Shown piece after piece: positions 47,301-61,087 of a stretch of 64,000 nucleotides of DNA; position 1 is the first letter of the stretch, and every line of letters starts with the position of its first letter. Source of the stretch: Malurus cyaneus samueli (Eukaryota; Chordata; Aves; Passeriformes; Maluridae). The notes under the pieces were generated by a model that was given only the letters and a program-made list of their open reading frames with translations, searched no databases and was not told the DNA's origin. The stretch lies in NCBI GenBank assembly GCA_009741485.1, contig CM019237.1, positions 52,316,252-52,380,251 of the forward strand, given 5' to 3'. Both the position numbers and the translations under genes were made by a program.

Positions 47301-50300
47301 TGAATGAATGCAGATCTTAAGAAACAAAAAAAGAACCCTGAAACAAAAAATAACTCCAAACAGATTATCTGTCCTCCTGTATTGGAGGTCTCTCCATCTG
47401 GGATTACTCCACCCTTGATACCACATTAACATTTCCCAATTAACACCCAGAGTTAAGTTTAAATTGAAATGGATTATGTCTATTGAAATCATATTGTTCC
47501 ACAAGGCCTCACTGCCAAAAGGCACTTGTGAAATCTCTCAGGTGTTTGCTAACAATGCAATGTCAGAGGGCCACTCATGTACTGACAAGGAAATTAATTA
47601 TAACATTGTTTGGGTTAAAAAATAAGAAAGAATTGCACCACACTACTGTCAATAACTCCCAGTCACGTAGGCACATCAGTAGCTGAATATTGTTCGGCCA
47701 GTTCTTGGAAATACAAGAAACACATCACAGTGACTGAGGTATCAGGGTATTCTATGCATATTTTAAAGAAGCATTCCATATTTTAAAAAACTGTTTCAGA
47801 AGGAGCTGACTATTCTAATATATCCCAATTATAATGCATTGTTCATTTAAAATATATGTAAGTTTTCCTTTTTATTAATTTGAAATTACTCCACTTTATC
47901 TGTCCAATTTGTACCAATCTCTTAACTTTCTTGATTACTTTGATTTTATATTTTTTAACATATTTAAATTCTTATGTAATAAAATAAGAGCTTTTTTCCC
48001 TGTAACATACAGCAATATCAGCAGTGTGATAACTCCTAAAGATACAGGTAAAGTCTTCAAAGCATTTGGGTTGTGCACATATGCATTTATTTCATTTCAT
48101 TTATTATATATTACTTTTGGCTATATTTTAAAATCTTGGTATGAAAACACTGTCAACAGAGTATTTCTGAAAATAGTCTACATCAACAAAGAGAGATGTG
48201 TGTGTAACCTTTTTGGCCCCTTTCCTCTGGTACCAACTGTGGAAATTGGCAGTGGATCATTCTTCCTCTCCATGTCTACCAAATTGTATATTGTTTTTTG
48301 ACAATTCAGCACATCCTCATCAGTCATTGCTTCCTTTACAATCACACTGGCTAACGGCACTACCTGCAAGGCAAAACAGAAATGAACAAGAAAATGTGTG
48401 TACATCACAAGAGAGCAGCAGTGAAAAGAAAATTCAAAGGCAATGAAACAACACACAACAAAAACCACCCTCTAATCCTCAGTTCAGTACTAACTCTGAG
48501 TAATTATAAGCAGATGCTTTCTTTATCCAGCAGCACTGAAGCTGTCAGGTTCAAATATTCCACCTTATTTAAATGGCATTACAATATTCTACTCCATTAA
48601 ATACAGAGTTACTTCAGTGAAAATAAGCTGAAAACAAAATTGATTTTGAGTCAAGTAATTTGTCATCCAACAGTTAATATTTCATCAAGTGACAAGGTGA
48701 AATGTAATCTAGGAACAGAACAAAAATTTACACCCGCCCAGGTTACTTACAGCTTGCATGTTGAAGATGGTAGTCTGAGAAATAATCATAGGCCAGTAAC
48801 GAGTATGTTTCTCTAATTGATCTTTTGCACGTTCCAATGGAATTTCAAGACTTCCATCTATCTTATATCTGGGCTCTAGAAAAGGAGTTAATCGGTTTTC
48901 CCTCATAAATTCACCAAAATCCTAATGATAACCAAACAAGATACAATTAGGCATTTCTCTAACAAAGTAACTTTCACTGAAGGGGCAAAACAGCTTAGTC
49001 TTGATAATCACTAACATTGTACCATCCCCACTGCCACACTGACACTACCAACTAGAGCCCTGCTTCCATCTTTCAGATGGACATGCATTAATCAGGGGGA
49101 ACACAAAAACAGGGGCATAGAAATATGGGTTGCAAATCAATGTATGGGTTTTGATGAGAAGGCCTTCTAGATCTGCAAGGTATTTCACGTATGGGAAGAG
49201 TTATATTTTTCCAGAAGGAACTTCAGCTTGTTTACAAGAGATATCAAGGACGTGTTGAAAAAAAAATAGAAGATAAACAAATGCATTTGCAATCTATCCT
49301 TTGACAATAAGCAGGATATAGTCCTATGTGTATCCAACCCACAGAAAAAAAACTTGCCAAGAAAAATGTTTTTCTACAACTATAACAAATTTGAAACACT
49401 GCTAGTGCATTAAGGAGGCATTCCTTGACACTGGAAATATTTGTGAAGCAAGCATAACAATAAACAGATATAGTATTTTGTACTAAATATCTATCAAGGT
49501 ATTTATTACAAAGGAAGTTTGACCATGCAATCCACTCCAACATTTCCTTCATTCATCCACTGCCCTGCACCTGTTGTCATGTGAGACAAGCAGCAGTGTA
49601 GACAGGAAGACCCTTACTGTGATCCTGTAGTCAGTGACCCTCCCGCCGCAGCCTTCGCTAATGGATGGGGGATCTTCCAGAATGGAGCGGGAGCTGCTCA
49701 ACACATGCAGGAAGATCTCTCCCCCATGGCTGCTGAGCATGTGGCTGATGACTTTTGAGCCAGACTTGCGAGGCTGTTCCAACAACACCGAACGACCTGG
49801 TGGAAGTGACATCAATTTCATTAATTACTCTGTTGGTGCCTGAAGATTTTTACTTTTTATATATTTTTCATATATTTGTAGCTCTGTAGGCTACTACTAT
49901 ATAGTTAAGTAGCTACTAGAATTTTTCCTACCCTTTCTCTCACATTTTAGAACAATAAGCTAACACATATAATGAATACTTGGAATTCTGTTTAGTCTTA
50001 TTCTTAAAAAGAGGAAGCCTGACCAAGGCATCTTGTTTTCCAACCAGAACCTGAGAAGACAAGGGGCAAAGAAACCCCTGGACAAATTCTAACACGGAAA
50101 TTTGTCCAGGGGCTGGGGGGAAATTACCTAACTGCTCTTCTAACTGGACTATATTAGTTAGATATGTTAATTTGTTAAACTTATAAAAAGTGTAGAAATC
50201 CAATGCTGGGTGTGCCCATGACCACCAGGACAACACCTGGAAGCTTCCAAATGAAGGCCTGCTTTTAATTTTACTATTTTAACATGTTGCAAGAGTTTTT

Positions 50301-53300
50301 CTCTTGGATATTAGGCAACAGTGTGCTGCAATTTTAAATTCAGAACCACCTAAATACAAGTTTGTGCTTGGCCAGTAAGAGTCTGACTCCACCAAGGTGG
50401 TGTTTTCACCCAGTTTGCCATCTCTTTGGAGTATTTACTTATTGTCTTGACATAGGATATGGTCATATGCTCCTTAAAATTTTACAAAAAGACCAAAAAG
50501 GCCTCTCCTAGACCAACCAATCATTTTAGGATATTATTCTTAGGAAAAAATACATCTTCGTAAGACATTAAAATGGCCCTGCTGCTGAAACACTCTCATT
50601 ATTCTGGTTGTGACCATTTTTATTAATCAAAGGACATTTTCACTACATGATCTGTAGAGAAAAATTACTAAGATGTAGTGTCTAATAAAATCACACATCT
50701 AGACAATGAAATTACTCAGCTGAAGAAAACATTCCATTAAAAGAACGTTTGCAATGCAATTCTTCCTTGCAAACACACAAACTTCCATTTCAGTACTTGT
50801 TCTTTCTTTACATCTCTTCTCCTATTGTTAAGTTTCAAAACACATTCCATTTGCCTTTGAGGGCATTTAACAATTTTCTTCTCTTATTTATAGGACATTT
50901 AAAAATAAACTTCGCATTTTTACAGTATATAGGTATGACTGCCATTCAAATCAAAATATGCTAAGTGCTCTATTTGCAGAATTTAAAATTACAATATTGA
51001 ATAAGTAGCCAAGGACACAAATTTACCATTAAGGAGAAAGTTTGTAAGGCATGAAGAAGGTCTACTATTTACATCTACTGGTGAAATTCTGTATGCTCCA
51101 GTGCAATAGTGAAGTTCTGAAAAATAAAGGAGTAGAAAAGTTGAGTGGAATTCCACAGACAGAGAAAAACAACACCTAAAATAAAAGAAAGGAAGAGGAA
51201 ACTAGTCCACCATGAGCAGAACTAAAAAGCCTAATTTGAAAGTCTGCTCCTTTCACCATCTCCTCATAGTCATTCAGTGGAAGGATTCCCAACCATCCAC
51301 AGCTCTGAGAATCTCATATACTCCCAAACCCTACTTCCAGCAGGAACCTCAACTCTTGATCTCCTGAATTACTTCACTGAACAGTCAGTCTGCTTCTATT
51401 TCTCTTATCTGTATTTTTGACCTGCTGGCTCAATGGGTCAACATAAATCGCAAATAGTTAACAATGCGTAAATTGAATGGCCACATGATTTCTGTCACCT
51501 CAGATCTCTCCTATCTTTCTCTCCTGTACTCAGATTTGTACAATGTATCAACTGGTTCTGGAAGATTCCATGTCACCTACCCACACTGTTTGTTCGAGGA
51601 GTGCACCATTTCAATGTCACAGTTTCCTTGAATGTGCCTTCTCTGCTATTGCCACCTATGTGATTATCACCTGCAGAGAAAGGCAGAAAAAGGGGGTGAT
51701 CAACCATAGTTTATTTATTAAAGCAAAACAACTCTAAATTTTTAAGGTTCAAAATGTATGTAACATGAGCATACACAAAATGTAATCTAAATTTGTGAGT
51801 TAGATAGCTAACTTAACAAAAAAGTTATTAGTATTGGCAGTTGAAAAAAAGAACCTTTTAAAATTAGCAGCCTTTGCACATATTTTTTAAGAAACAATTT
51901 AGCCAACAAAATATTATAGCACCAGAGGATGTTACACAGGTTTGCTTTTACAATTCAGAAGTTCCACATATGTTTAGTTTCATCAATAAAAGGCAATTTT
52001 TCCTTCTAAAATGCCCAGGATTTAAGACAGCATCTTTTTTTTTTTAATTTTCCACACAGAAATTAGAACTCAGAAATGTTAGAGCTGATTGTTTCTTGTA
52101 CATATTATATTCCCAAGATCACTTAAACTCATCTGAAGGCGTATCTTTAGCTTTCTGGGGAAAAAAGTATTTGGTTGCATCATCCAGTATCTTTGCCATG
52201 TCAGATTCAGTCTGAATTCTCTCAATGTGTTTTACTGACCACAGGTGTTTTATTATTAAAATACTTTCATACAAGGTCTCACTAGTCTTGAAAAATACAC
52301 CTGAAGGCCTTAAACCAGACATTATCGATCCTCCTTTACAATGAACTACATTTCTTTTAGTGAGTTTTGAGAATCTTTATGTTCTTTAACTCACATCATC
52401 TCTGGAGAGGATTAACTGAGTTGTGCAGGAAGGTTCATAATAACAGCAGCACAGCCACTGAACATGCTCAAATCCACACTATTTGGGAGCAATGACACAG
52501 GTACATCAATACACAACACCGTAATACAGTAGGGTCCAGTCTAATCTTACAATAAGCTTTATCCCATATTAAAGACATTTACTCATGAAAGATTCATTTG
52601 ATGTTCCTATTAACCATGAAGGTAATTTGCAACAGTTACGTTTTTCTGCACTAAATAAACTGGAACAATTTTCAAAATTATATCTCAGAATATCTAAAGG
52701 CCAAACTTATCTAAAAATTCGTTGACAACATTTCAGAGAAAAAAGACCAATTCACAGGATCTAAGAAGAGACTTTTTCCTGTTAAAAATTCTGATGGGAA
52801 AAATGTGAAGAGGAAATGCAGTCAGTTTGCTTTTGTGTTTTACTAGGAGCCAACTAGTTTTACGAAACTGCTTCTGAGTCCTTGCAATAAAGCTTTAAGC
52901 TTTCAATATCATAACACAAGTTCGGGTGAGGCCGAGGTCATTACTGACCATCCACTCCACTAAAATATGGAGTCATAGCACTTGGAGATGACAAAGGAGT
53001 TGCCACTTTTTCTTCACAGTAAAATATTAATCCACTTACAGGAGAAAAAAGCACAAACTCCCCAAAATGGCTACTTATGGATCATGTAACATTTAAACTC
53101 CTGTTTCTTTGTAAAAAAATTACTGTGGGATGTAAGTAATGCCAACTATTATTAACTTATCAAAGTTCAATTGTGCAAGGCATAATTTTGCACAAATACC
53201 CACAAGAGGGACCTCTTTTTGTGAAATCTCTCTGCACATACAGTTTCTCACCTACTTTTTATATCTCAGTAAGAAGCTGATATGCCCTTCAAATCTCACA

Positions 53301-56300
53301 GAAATATCCTGAGCATATGTGAATTTGACCTGACTTCTCATTGCTATTTTAAAATATGTCAATAGTGAGTGAAACTCCAATGCCAACATTACAAATGAAG
53401 CTTTTTGGGTCACAAGGAATAGCTGAAATATTTGCTGTTCAAACCTGAAATTTATATGTATTCGAAGCTCACAATCTTTCTTTGTGAATATTTCCTGAGA
53501 GGCTGATCAACAGCCACTTCCAGAAGACCATTTCTACTTACCACTCTTTAAAAAATCCACGTGTGCCTCTTTGTGATGAAGCAACTCCACATCATAGTTT
53601 GCTGATGTGTTAGCATGTTGTTCTTCCTTCAAAAGAAAATGGCAGAAAGAAATATAATTATTTTATCTAGAGATCACCATTTTCATAAATGAGTGATTCT
53701 ATATTTGCCTTTCACTCCAGAAGGAAACAAAGTCTCTAAGTGCCTCAGACAACAACAGGATTGCAATATTGAGGAATCTGCTCTCTGAGCAATTTAAAGA
53801 TGCAGCCAACTGCTGTTCCTCTTATTTTCTCTTTTGAAACCCTATTCCTCTTTACACAAGTATCATGACAGTGCAAAAAACAAAAAAGTAACAATTAGGC
53901 TTAACTACTTTGTTTAAATTATTTAAGTTAAGGAAGTCTACAGAATATTAAATAAACACCAGCAGTTACTGAGCAGAAACAAAGGGTCACTGCAGGGAAG
54001 AGCAACAATTACTTTTCATTACCAAAAATCTCAAGAATCTAAACCAAAACCCACACTTTGAACTTATTATTTCTTAAGATAAGAAATGCACTTGCAACTA
54101 CAAGTTTATAACTAAAAACCCTAATTTTTGTAAAGAGGACACTGCATCTTTGAACAGCTGCAGAGGATTAGCAAAAACGGAACAGTAACTCTGATAATTT
54201 ACTCCAAGTTTAAAAACAAAAAACAATTTAAAAAAAAAACAAACAAAGAAAGAACCACAGAGAACCCAACATAGTCTATTACTATAAGGACAAAGGCAGA
54301 AGGGAGAGGCATACCAGCAGCACACAGGTCAGAAAGTTACAGACAAGGTATTTGCAAACTGAAGTTACATTTATGCCATGACCCATGTCTAACTCTAATA
54401 AAAACTGTGAAGATTATTTTAATATAATGTTTTAATTTATAAAATCCATATAATGTTGCTATTTTTCAAAGATGCAATTAATGATCAACTGTGTTACAAC
54501 TCAATGAATTTTTGAAATCATGAAAGTTACCTGACTCTTTTTGTTTGTTTGAATATTGATACTTCTGGCACAATTGTCTCTTTCTGCCTGATCAGAAGAA
54601 TACTTTCAACTTAATACCTGCCATTCTCAACTGCACTAATTTCCCTCCATGTAGCAAAAAAAAATTTAAAATATGGACATAAAAAACTTCTACCACCAGA
54701 TATTTAATTGAATATCTTTCTTAACTAGGTATATCCTGTTCCCTTTTCATGTTCACGGATCTTCAGAGTAGAAAACCCACTGGAAAAATGTTGGTCAAAG
54801 AGCAGCTATTAGTTACAAACACCTTTATGTTGGGTGGGCATGATAATGAAACAGAGGAAAGAGACTCACTATGCCACTATAATGCACAAGGGTCAAGAAT
54901 ATCTAAACACAACTAGAAGAAGACAAAAGAATCACAGACAAATTAATCTGAGATAAACAAGATTGTATTTATATAAATTAATACAAACAGAACTGAAACA
55001 ACTCTTGTATTGCTACATCAAAAATCAAGATTCAGCAATACAACATTTTGTTCTGTGATCCTTCTTTACTTTTTTTTCCCCTTCTTTATTTTTACTAACC
55101 TGGTCACAGACATTGAATGTGGGCTAATAAAAAAAAAACAAAAACAAAACAGAAAATATGATATGGAGAGAAAAACAATGTAAAAAATCCAATTAAAATA
55201 AACATTAAAAGTTATCAAACAAATTTAGAAGAGATGCAGCTGGTTAACACAGGGCTGTAAACACAATATTACCTTCATAGGGATATTAGTTATTGTGGTT
55301 GAAGCCAGATCGAAGTGTTGCTGCACTAAAAGATTCAATTTTGTAGCCAGGTGCCTCCCTGCACGGACACTATGCACCTCACTGGTTAGAACAGGAGAGA
55401 GCTGAAATAAATTGAACATGGAATTAATGGTTTAGGCTCTGATACCATGTAACACTATAGCTTGTTCAAAACTCTCAAATAAGCATTTGTACTGCTAACT
55501 TTAGGAGGAAAAACTACCACCCAAAAACCCACACCAGCGGAAACTAACAAGAAGCCACAAAAAATATTTCTCATTCCAAATTCTGAGATAATGCCTAGTG
55601 CTATAGTTGCAGTTGCTACAAATGGTAAAAAATATTAGAACTGTAATAAAAAACTTGAGTCACTAATTGTTAATAGGAAAAATTAGTATCACAACATGGG
55701 GAGTAAATCTTAACAGCAGCTGAGTTGTTTTGTATTCTTCTACCTGCTGAGTAACAGTAGCAAAGTCATTTTTAGATGACTACCTGTAATTTTTACCTGT
55801 CTACACAAGGCAAATAAACACAAGCTAGAAGATCCATTTTTCTCTAGCCAACAAAACATTTGGTTTGAGCTCAAAAAAAAAAAAAAATTAAAAAAAAAAA
55901 AACACACCACAAAAACTACAATAACAAAAACCAAACAAAAAATCCCAAACTCCCCAATTTTTTAGCACAACTACAGCAGAGTTCTGTAGAAATTAATCAC
56001 AAGAAGGTAGCCCTTTAGGGTCCTTTTTATTTATTAAATAATATGTAGACTACATGTCTTCCATATTAACACGTTTTTCTCGTGCCTTTTTCTTACAGAC
56101 AGCAAATTAAAATGCAGAGCAGACCATTGAATAGCAGAACATATTACAAATATTTTGTATGTATTTGGTTTCAAACAATCATCACACATCCTCTCACTAC
56201 TGAACAACTGAGAATTTGCACTGTTTTCAGTCTGTCATGGTTTCTAATCCTGGGATAAATTTTCTCATTTTAGGCTACTCACCTCTTTTTTAGGACGATC

Positions 56301-59300
56301 TGAAACAAGGCTGTCTTCACCAACTGGGTATGTGTGGATTAACACCAGTTCACATTTCTGAATCTGCATTAGACTTAAAAATAAAAACATTTGGCTTAGT
56401 CTGCCACACTGCAGGCTATCTCCTAAAAATTAAATTAATTCTGATATCTAGAACAGAGAATCATATGTTAACATCATGTTGTTTCTGAAAGTATGCTACA
56501 AAAACTAGGTTATAGATATGATTTTCAAGAGCATACTTCAAAATACATTATCAAACTAAAAATAAAAGCATAACATTTCTTGCTCTTCAGATGCCATAGC
56601 ACTGTGTTTCTTTATGGACACATCAATGGAGCAAGTCCTTAACTGGTGCAATCTGTTCAGCTTTATTCAGCTGAATATTGACACTACAGAGGATCCAAGT
56701 GTAGGTAATGAATAAAGGGATTCCATGGAATAAAACAACTACTCGAACAGCACAGAGATATGGCACATGTAATAGAATATATACTTGTATCCTAATGTGA
56801 CTGGAAGTTTGGAGCACTACAGACACTGTACCGCATCTCTACGTACAGGAGTAAGATATTCCTATCTTTACAATGGATTTAACACCTAATCCCTTAGGCA
56901 GGATTCATTATACATACATGTAACTGCAACTGCAGCAGGAAAATACAGGAGACTTCTGCTTCTGCTATTGAAGTGCCTGAGGAGCAATCAGGAGTAGCAT
57001 CTAAAGCTACTACAACATTACAAAGCAATACACAGTCCTGTGGCCAAACAATTCAGCATTAAATTAGACAGAGTGGAGAAAGACTTTTCAGAAGAGATGC
57101 ACTCTATATTTCAAGATTCCTTTATCTCAAGGGAAGTGTCAGGCAATACGATCATTTAGAAACTAAAACTATTTTCAAAGAAGTTAGCTGTTCTAGTCAA
57201 AGAAAGATGAACATAAAAGTAACACAGTATTTTAAAGAAAAACTGCTTCAGATGAATCAGTGATTAGAAACACACAGTGTATAACAAGGCACCGCTGTGT
57301 GTCTTGTTTTGGAGCAAGATGTAGAAGATAACAAGATAAAGAAATCCTGTGGTGTGAGGATAAAGGATGATACTGAAAAGATAATGATAATACACCACTT
57401 CTCAGCCAACAACATCATGATTTGCCACCTTCTACTTCACATAGACCTTCAGTTAATCAGAGTGAGTTTTGTGACAAAAATACATTCACACTTCACAGAG
57501 CATGAAAACTATGTAAAAAGCATACTCACTGGTCAGAGTTAGCTGCAAGCTTGTTGTGCTCATGAATGGTCTCCTGAACACAATCCTCCAGCATCCGAAC
57601 GTGGCTGTCACTACAAAGAAATGGTGGATTTTTTTTAAGGCTGGATCATCAATCCTCCTGTTCAAAGCCACTGAATTTTATTCTATTGTAAAGAAAGAAG
57701 AATTCTTGTATTGCAAGAAATTGTAAAAATGTTTGGCTTTTTGCTGTCGACCCCGTTAAACAAAACTCTTGAAAAGGAGAGAAGTGCTGTCACAAAGACC
57801 TCTGCACAGAAGTCACCTGATCCATGTGCTGATTCCCACCAGTGCAACCCTTGTGGGAATGTCTGGAATGGCTTTGTGTAGGGGCAGGAGCCACAAGCAC
57901 ACACACACAGACATGCACACACCTTTTGGCGTTGGTGATGCAGATGATCCTGCCCCTGTTGCCCACTCGCTCAGCGTTCTCCATGAGCGTGGTGCGGGCC
58001 TCGTGCTGGTACTCGGTGATCTTGCAGAGCGCCTCCACGGCCGCCACCAGCCCGTGCAGGATGCTGCAACACTCGGGGTCTGCCCGCGGGTTCGGCGGCC
58101 CCACCGCAGCCAGCGCTGCCATCAGCTGTGCAGGAACAAAGGGACTGTAACTGAAAGGTACCTCCCACACGGTTTTAAAACATCAGTGAAAAGTCAGCAT
58201 TGTAACATACTTGACATGCAATTCAACATTGCTGAGAGAAAAGCAAATGGAACAATTACCCAGCATTATGTTGGCAGCCTTCTAGAAAACATTTGGCCCT
58301 AAATTATCCTTTGCAAGTCAATTTATTCACTTTTGTTACACCTCAAGAATATAATATTCTCATTTATTAAAGAGAAATACCTGACTAAAATAACAACTTA
58401 TATCTAATACCTGAAAGATATTCTAATATTGTTAGTTGCCTTCTGCTTTTTTCTAAGAATTTGGACATGCAACTCCTCCTTAAAGTAAGTTTTTCAGAGG
58501 ATGAGCCCTTTCAGTATGAAACAATGACAGCAAAGAGGATATTTACAACTAATGTATTTAACACAGATTGTCTCTCATGCAGAGGTTTAAAAAAAATTGA
58601 AATCTAGAAGTAGCACCCAATTACAGAAGAAATACATAACTATTTTCTTCATAACATTTATTTTAATATTTCAGTCTATTTTTAAAGACGTAAGATTATT
58701 TTAAAACTTCTTCTATAGAATAACCCAAGCTCACAGGCAGCTACCTGAAACTCCCTTATATAACAATTTCACACCAGATCCACCCATACTCTAATAAGCC
58801 AGAGTTACTTCATACTGAACACAACATTTATTTCACAATGAAGTCAGAACTACGAAGCAAAAGAAGAGGTACAAATCATACCTCCTGCAAGTTCTGATCT
58901 TCTTGAGTCCAGGAATTCAACACATGAGCCCCAGAATCACTCACAATGAAATTCACCTGAAAGGAACAAAAAAGCACATCAAGGTAACAGCCATTATAAT
59001 GTTACTTGTCCAAATCCAAACAAACATGAATTGCACCTCTTTTTCCTGATAGTCTGGAGATATATGCAATGACAAGCCAAAATCAAAATAACAAACCCAC
59101 AAAAATCACACATACTCGTGCTATATTCACTCTTCCCTTTAGCAATATGATTAATAACTGCTACTTTTAAGCCACAAATTCATTCTCTACAGCAAAATAG
59201 AATCCAATTTAAAGCACTATAAAGTATATGAACAGCAGAAACAATTTTTAAGTGATAAATTATATCTGATATTTTACTCTAACCAACACCCAAAGATGTG

Positions 59301-59600
59301 AAAATACTTAAATAAAACATGAAAACATCCCTTATTGTATCAAGCACGATATGCAACATGGCGGGCAGAACTTACCAGTTTTTTGAAAGGGAAAATATCA
59401 TACATTATTCTACAGTATTCCATGGATGATTCCACTGAGCAGGTCCACAGGGACTTGGAGATGGGTGCCAGAGGAATAATTCCCTGGGTGCGGTTCTTCA
59501 CTAACATATCGAATTCCACATGTTGCCTGCATGATTCTGCCATGTAGGGGCAGTGATCCACAACGAAAACAGTTTTGTGAGACTCAGAAAATATTTTCAT
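44357..59600 (-). CDS. INTS13: INTS13 (Asunder), Integrator complex subunit 13, complete, 16 coding exons
   Basis: Minus-strand exons 59376-59600, 58882-58956, 57923-58125, 57530-57610, 56283-56373, 55273-55401, 53542-53626, 51581-51670, 51027-51116, 49618-49796, 48751-48921, 48209-48363, 47011-47241, 45989-46128, 45189-45324 and 44357-44396 join without stop into 706 residues, the length of the human protein. INTS13 forms the INTS10-INTS13-INTS14 module of Integrator, the nuclear machine that cleaves snRNA and paused nascent transcripts; in flies Asunder also controls dynein localisation. The start [20 protein letters not shown] opens the VWA-like N-terminal domain. A basic KKRGRKRED stretch is the likely nuclear localisation signal, followed by a charged linker. 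The C-terminal segment ([20 protein letters not shown] to [12 protein letters not shown]) is the part reported to contact the cleavage module. Sequence is near-identical to what I recall for vertebrates. Longest introns are 1.6-2.1 kb. Confidence 0.98.
45189..45324 (-). CDS. INTS13: INTS13 coding exon (residues 649-694)
   Basis: [20 protein letters not shown] to HLKEENG. The donor is the weak GGGTTTGTA type, so read-through into the intron (adding FVSISAS... before a stop) is conceivable. Confidence 0.95.
45989..46128 (-). CDS. INTS13: INTS13 coding exon (residues 602-649)
   Basis: [20 protein letters not shown] to [11 protein letters not shown]; acidic, probably disordered linker with SPDSPEPP. 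Confidence 0.97.
47011..47241 (-). CDS. INTS13: INTS13 coding exon (residues 525-602), nuclear localisation region
   Basis: [20 protein letters not shown] followed by the highly charged [18 protein letters not shown] region and SDKPWQESE. Confidence 0.97.
48209..48363 (-). CDS. INTS13: INTS13 coding exon (residues 474-525)
   Basis: [20 protein letters not shown] to [11 protein letters not shown], ending in the split Arg525 codon. Confidence 0.97.
48751..48921 (-). CDS. INTS13: INTS13 coding exon (residues 417-473)
   Basis: [20 protein letters not shown] to [10 protein letters not shown]; donor GTAAGT. Confidence 0.97.
49618..49796 (-). CDS. INTS13: INTS13 coding exon (residues 357-416)
   Basis: [20 protein letters not shown] to [11 protein letters not shown]; donor GTAAGG. 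Confidence 0.97.
51027..51116 (-). CDS. INTS13: INTS13 coding exon (residues 327-357)
   Basis: [20 protein letters not shown] then [11 protein letters not shown]; 90 bases, same phase as the previous exon. Confidence 0.96.
51581..51670 (-). CDS. INTS13: INTS13 coding exon (residues 297-327)
   Basis: [20 protein letters not shown] then [10 protein letters not shown]. This linker carries several substitutions relative to the human sequence I recall, and is the most variable part seen. Confidence 0.94.
53542..53626 (-). CDS. INTS13: INTS13 coding exon (residues 269-297)
   Basis: [20 protein letters not shown] then AHVDFLKSG; donor GTAAGT. Confidence 0.96.
55273..55401 (-). CDS. INTS13: INTS13 coding exon (residues 226-268)
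   Basis: [20 protein letters not shown] to [10 protein letters not shown]; phase 0-0. Confidence 0.97.
56283..56373 (-). CDS. INTS13: INTS13 coding exon (residues 195-225)
   Basis: [20 protein letters not shown] then [10 protein letters not shown]; donor GTGAGT. Confidence 0.96.
57530..57610 (-). CDS. INTS13: INTS13 coding exon (residues 168-195)
   Basis: [20 protein letters not shown] then KLAANSD, ending inside the His195 codon at donor GTGAGT. Confidence 0.96.
57923..58125 (-). CDS. INTS13: INTS13 coding exon (residues 101-168)
   Basis: [20 protein letters not shown] to [11 protein letters not shown]. The CpG-rich exon contrasts with its AT-rich introns. A (CA)n-like stretch follows in the intron just after the donor. 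Confidence 0.97.
58882..58956 (-). CDS. INTS13: INTS13 coding exon (residues 76-100)
   Basis: [20 protein letters not shown] then QNLQE; phase 0-0, 75 bases. Confidence 0.96.
59376..59600 (-). CDS. INTS13: INTS13 coding exon (residues 1-75)
   Basis: Start codon at 59600-59598, seven bases after the acceptor (exon starts at 59607). Ends ...DIFPFKKL in phase 0 with donor GTAAG. Beginning of the VWA-like domain. Confidence 0.97.
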
Positions 59601-59745
59601 TTTCTTCCTGAAAGAAACAGACATCGAAAGCAGAAAGAAATTATGCACGGTGAAAAAAACAAAACATACCAGATGACTGTGCAATTTACACATGACATCC
59701 TAGAAATATGCAAGTTTTAGAGAGGCTTGCAGGAAATAGACTACT

Positions 59746-60006
59746 GACAAGGGCCTGGAGTCACAGAAAAAGGGGAAATAGCTTCACACTGACAGAGAGG
59801 AGGTTTGGATTGGCTTTTAGGAAGAAATTCTTCCCTGTGAGGGTGGGGAGGCCCTTGCACAGGTTGCCCAGAGAAGCTGTGGCTGCCCCTGGATCCCTGG
59901 AGTATCCAAGGCCAGGCTGGATGGGGCTCTGAGCAACCTGGGATAGTGGAAGGTGTCCTTGACCACGGTCTCTTTCAATCCAAACCTTTGTGTGATTCTA
60001 TGATTC
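59746..60006 (+). mobile_element. CR1 LINE 3' fragment (plus orientation)
   Basis: 'gtgagggtggggaggcccttgcacaggttgcccagag' through 'ctgagcaacctgggatagtggaaggtgtcc' to the terminal 'tgtgtgattctatgattctcc'. Antisense to INTS13. Confidence 0.95.
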
Positions 60007-60485
60007 TCCTATAACTTCCATAGAACTGCTCTGGCTTTTTCAAAAGAGCAAAATTTTCCATTTTAAGGATCTATTTACATGAAAACACACATCCTCTAGA
60101 ACTCTTAACTAGTACATATTTAATAGACACCTTTTCTAATCAGAAGAAACTATATTTTCTCAAGAGAAAAAAAAAATAGCAAAAAGTGCAATTATACTGC
60201 TGAAAAGGCAATGAAAATGCAGAGCCCTACTCTCCGCACTTCTCTAATTAAAAGCAACTTGAAAGAAAAAGTACAGAAACCCCTTCCTATTTAAAGCTCA
60301 TTTCCTAAAATAAGTTACATGGAAAATTTAATTTATGATTAAGCTTCAAATACCTTTAAGCAGCATAATCAGAATTTTAAGCCGATTTACAGTCTTGTCT
60401 CTGCTAAATACATATTTATTTTTAAACTAGTATTTCCCTGTGCGCTTCAGCATCTCACTGACAAACATACTAAGTGTGAAACTAT

Positions 60486-60750
60486 AAGAATCACAGAGCA
60501 ATGAGGAGTGGAAGGAACCTCCGGAGATCGTCCAGTACAACCCCCTGCCAAGGCAGGGTGACCTAGAGTGGATAATGTGCTCACGTGGGTTTGGAATGTC
60601 TCCACAAAGAAGACTTCAGCACCTCCACTAGCAGCTGCTCCAGGGCTCTTTATCCTCAATGTAAAGATGTTCTTCCTCATGTTAAGGTACAACTTCTTGT
60701 GTTTATGACCATTGCTCCTCGTCCTGTGGCTGGGACTACCGAAAACGGCT
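60486..60750 (-). mobile_element. CR1 LINE fragment (minus orientation), older subfamily
   Basis: Starts 'ataagaatcacagagcaatgaggagtggaaggaacctccggagatcgtccag' and includes 'caccccctgcc'-like and 'atgttcttcctcatgttaaggtacaacttcttgtg' blocks typical of another CR1 subfamily than the other copies. Confidence 0.85.
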
Positions 60751-61087
60751 ATTTCTAGCATACAAATTTATTTTTCCATGTATTTCTGCTGAATTACAGA
60801 ATATCCAGAACTAAAAAATACATATAACCTTATTAAAAAACCTAAATTATCAACACAAATAGGAGCAAATAGTCAGACGGCAGCTCCCTCGGGAAGAAGA
60901 AGACGATCAAGTTTGGGCTCCGCTGTCGGCTGCAGCTGCCGGGGCTCAGCGCAGCCCGTTCGGCGAGAGCCACGGCCGCTAACTGCCTGGCCCGAGCACT
61001 CGCAACCTGTTCTCGGCGTAGCGGGGAGCCCCATGGACCGGGGCAGCGCCTGTGGAAAGCGTTAAGAGGACGGCAAGTGTTTCTCAC

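Larger units (their letters stand above)
59608..61087 (-). other. INTS13: INTS13 intron 1, with two CR1 copies
   Basis: Lies between the non-coding first exon (donor CAG|GTGAGA, exon end 61088) and the start-codon exon (acceptor TTTCAG, exon start 59607). Contains CR1 copies in opposite orientations (59746-60006 and 60486-60750). Confidence 0.85.
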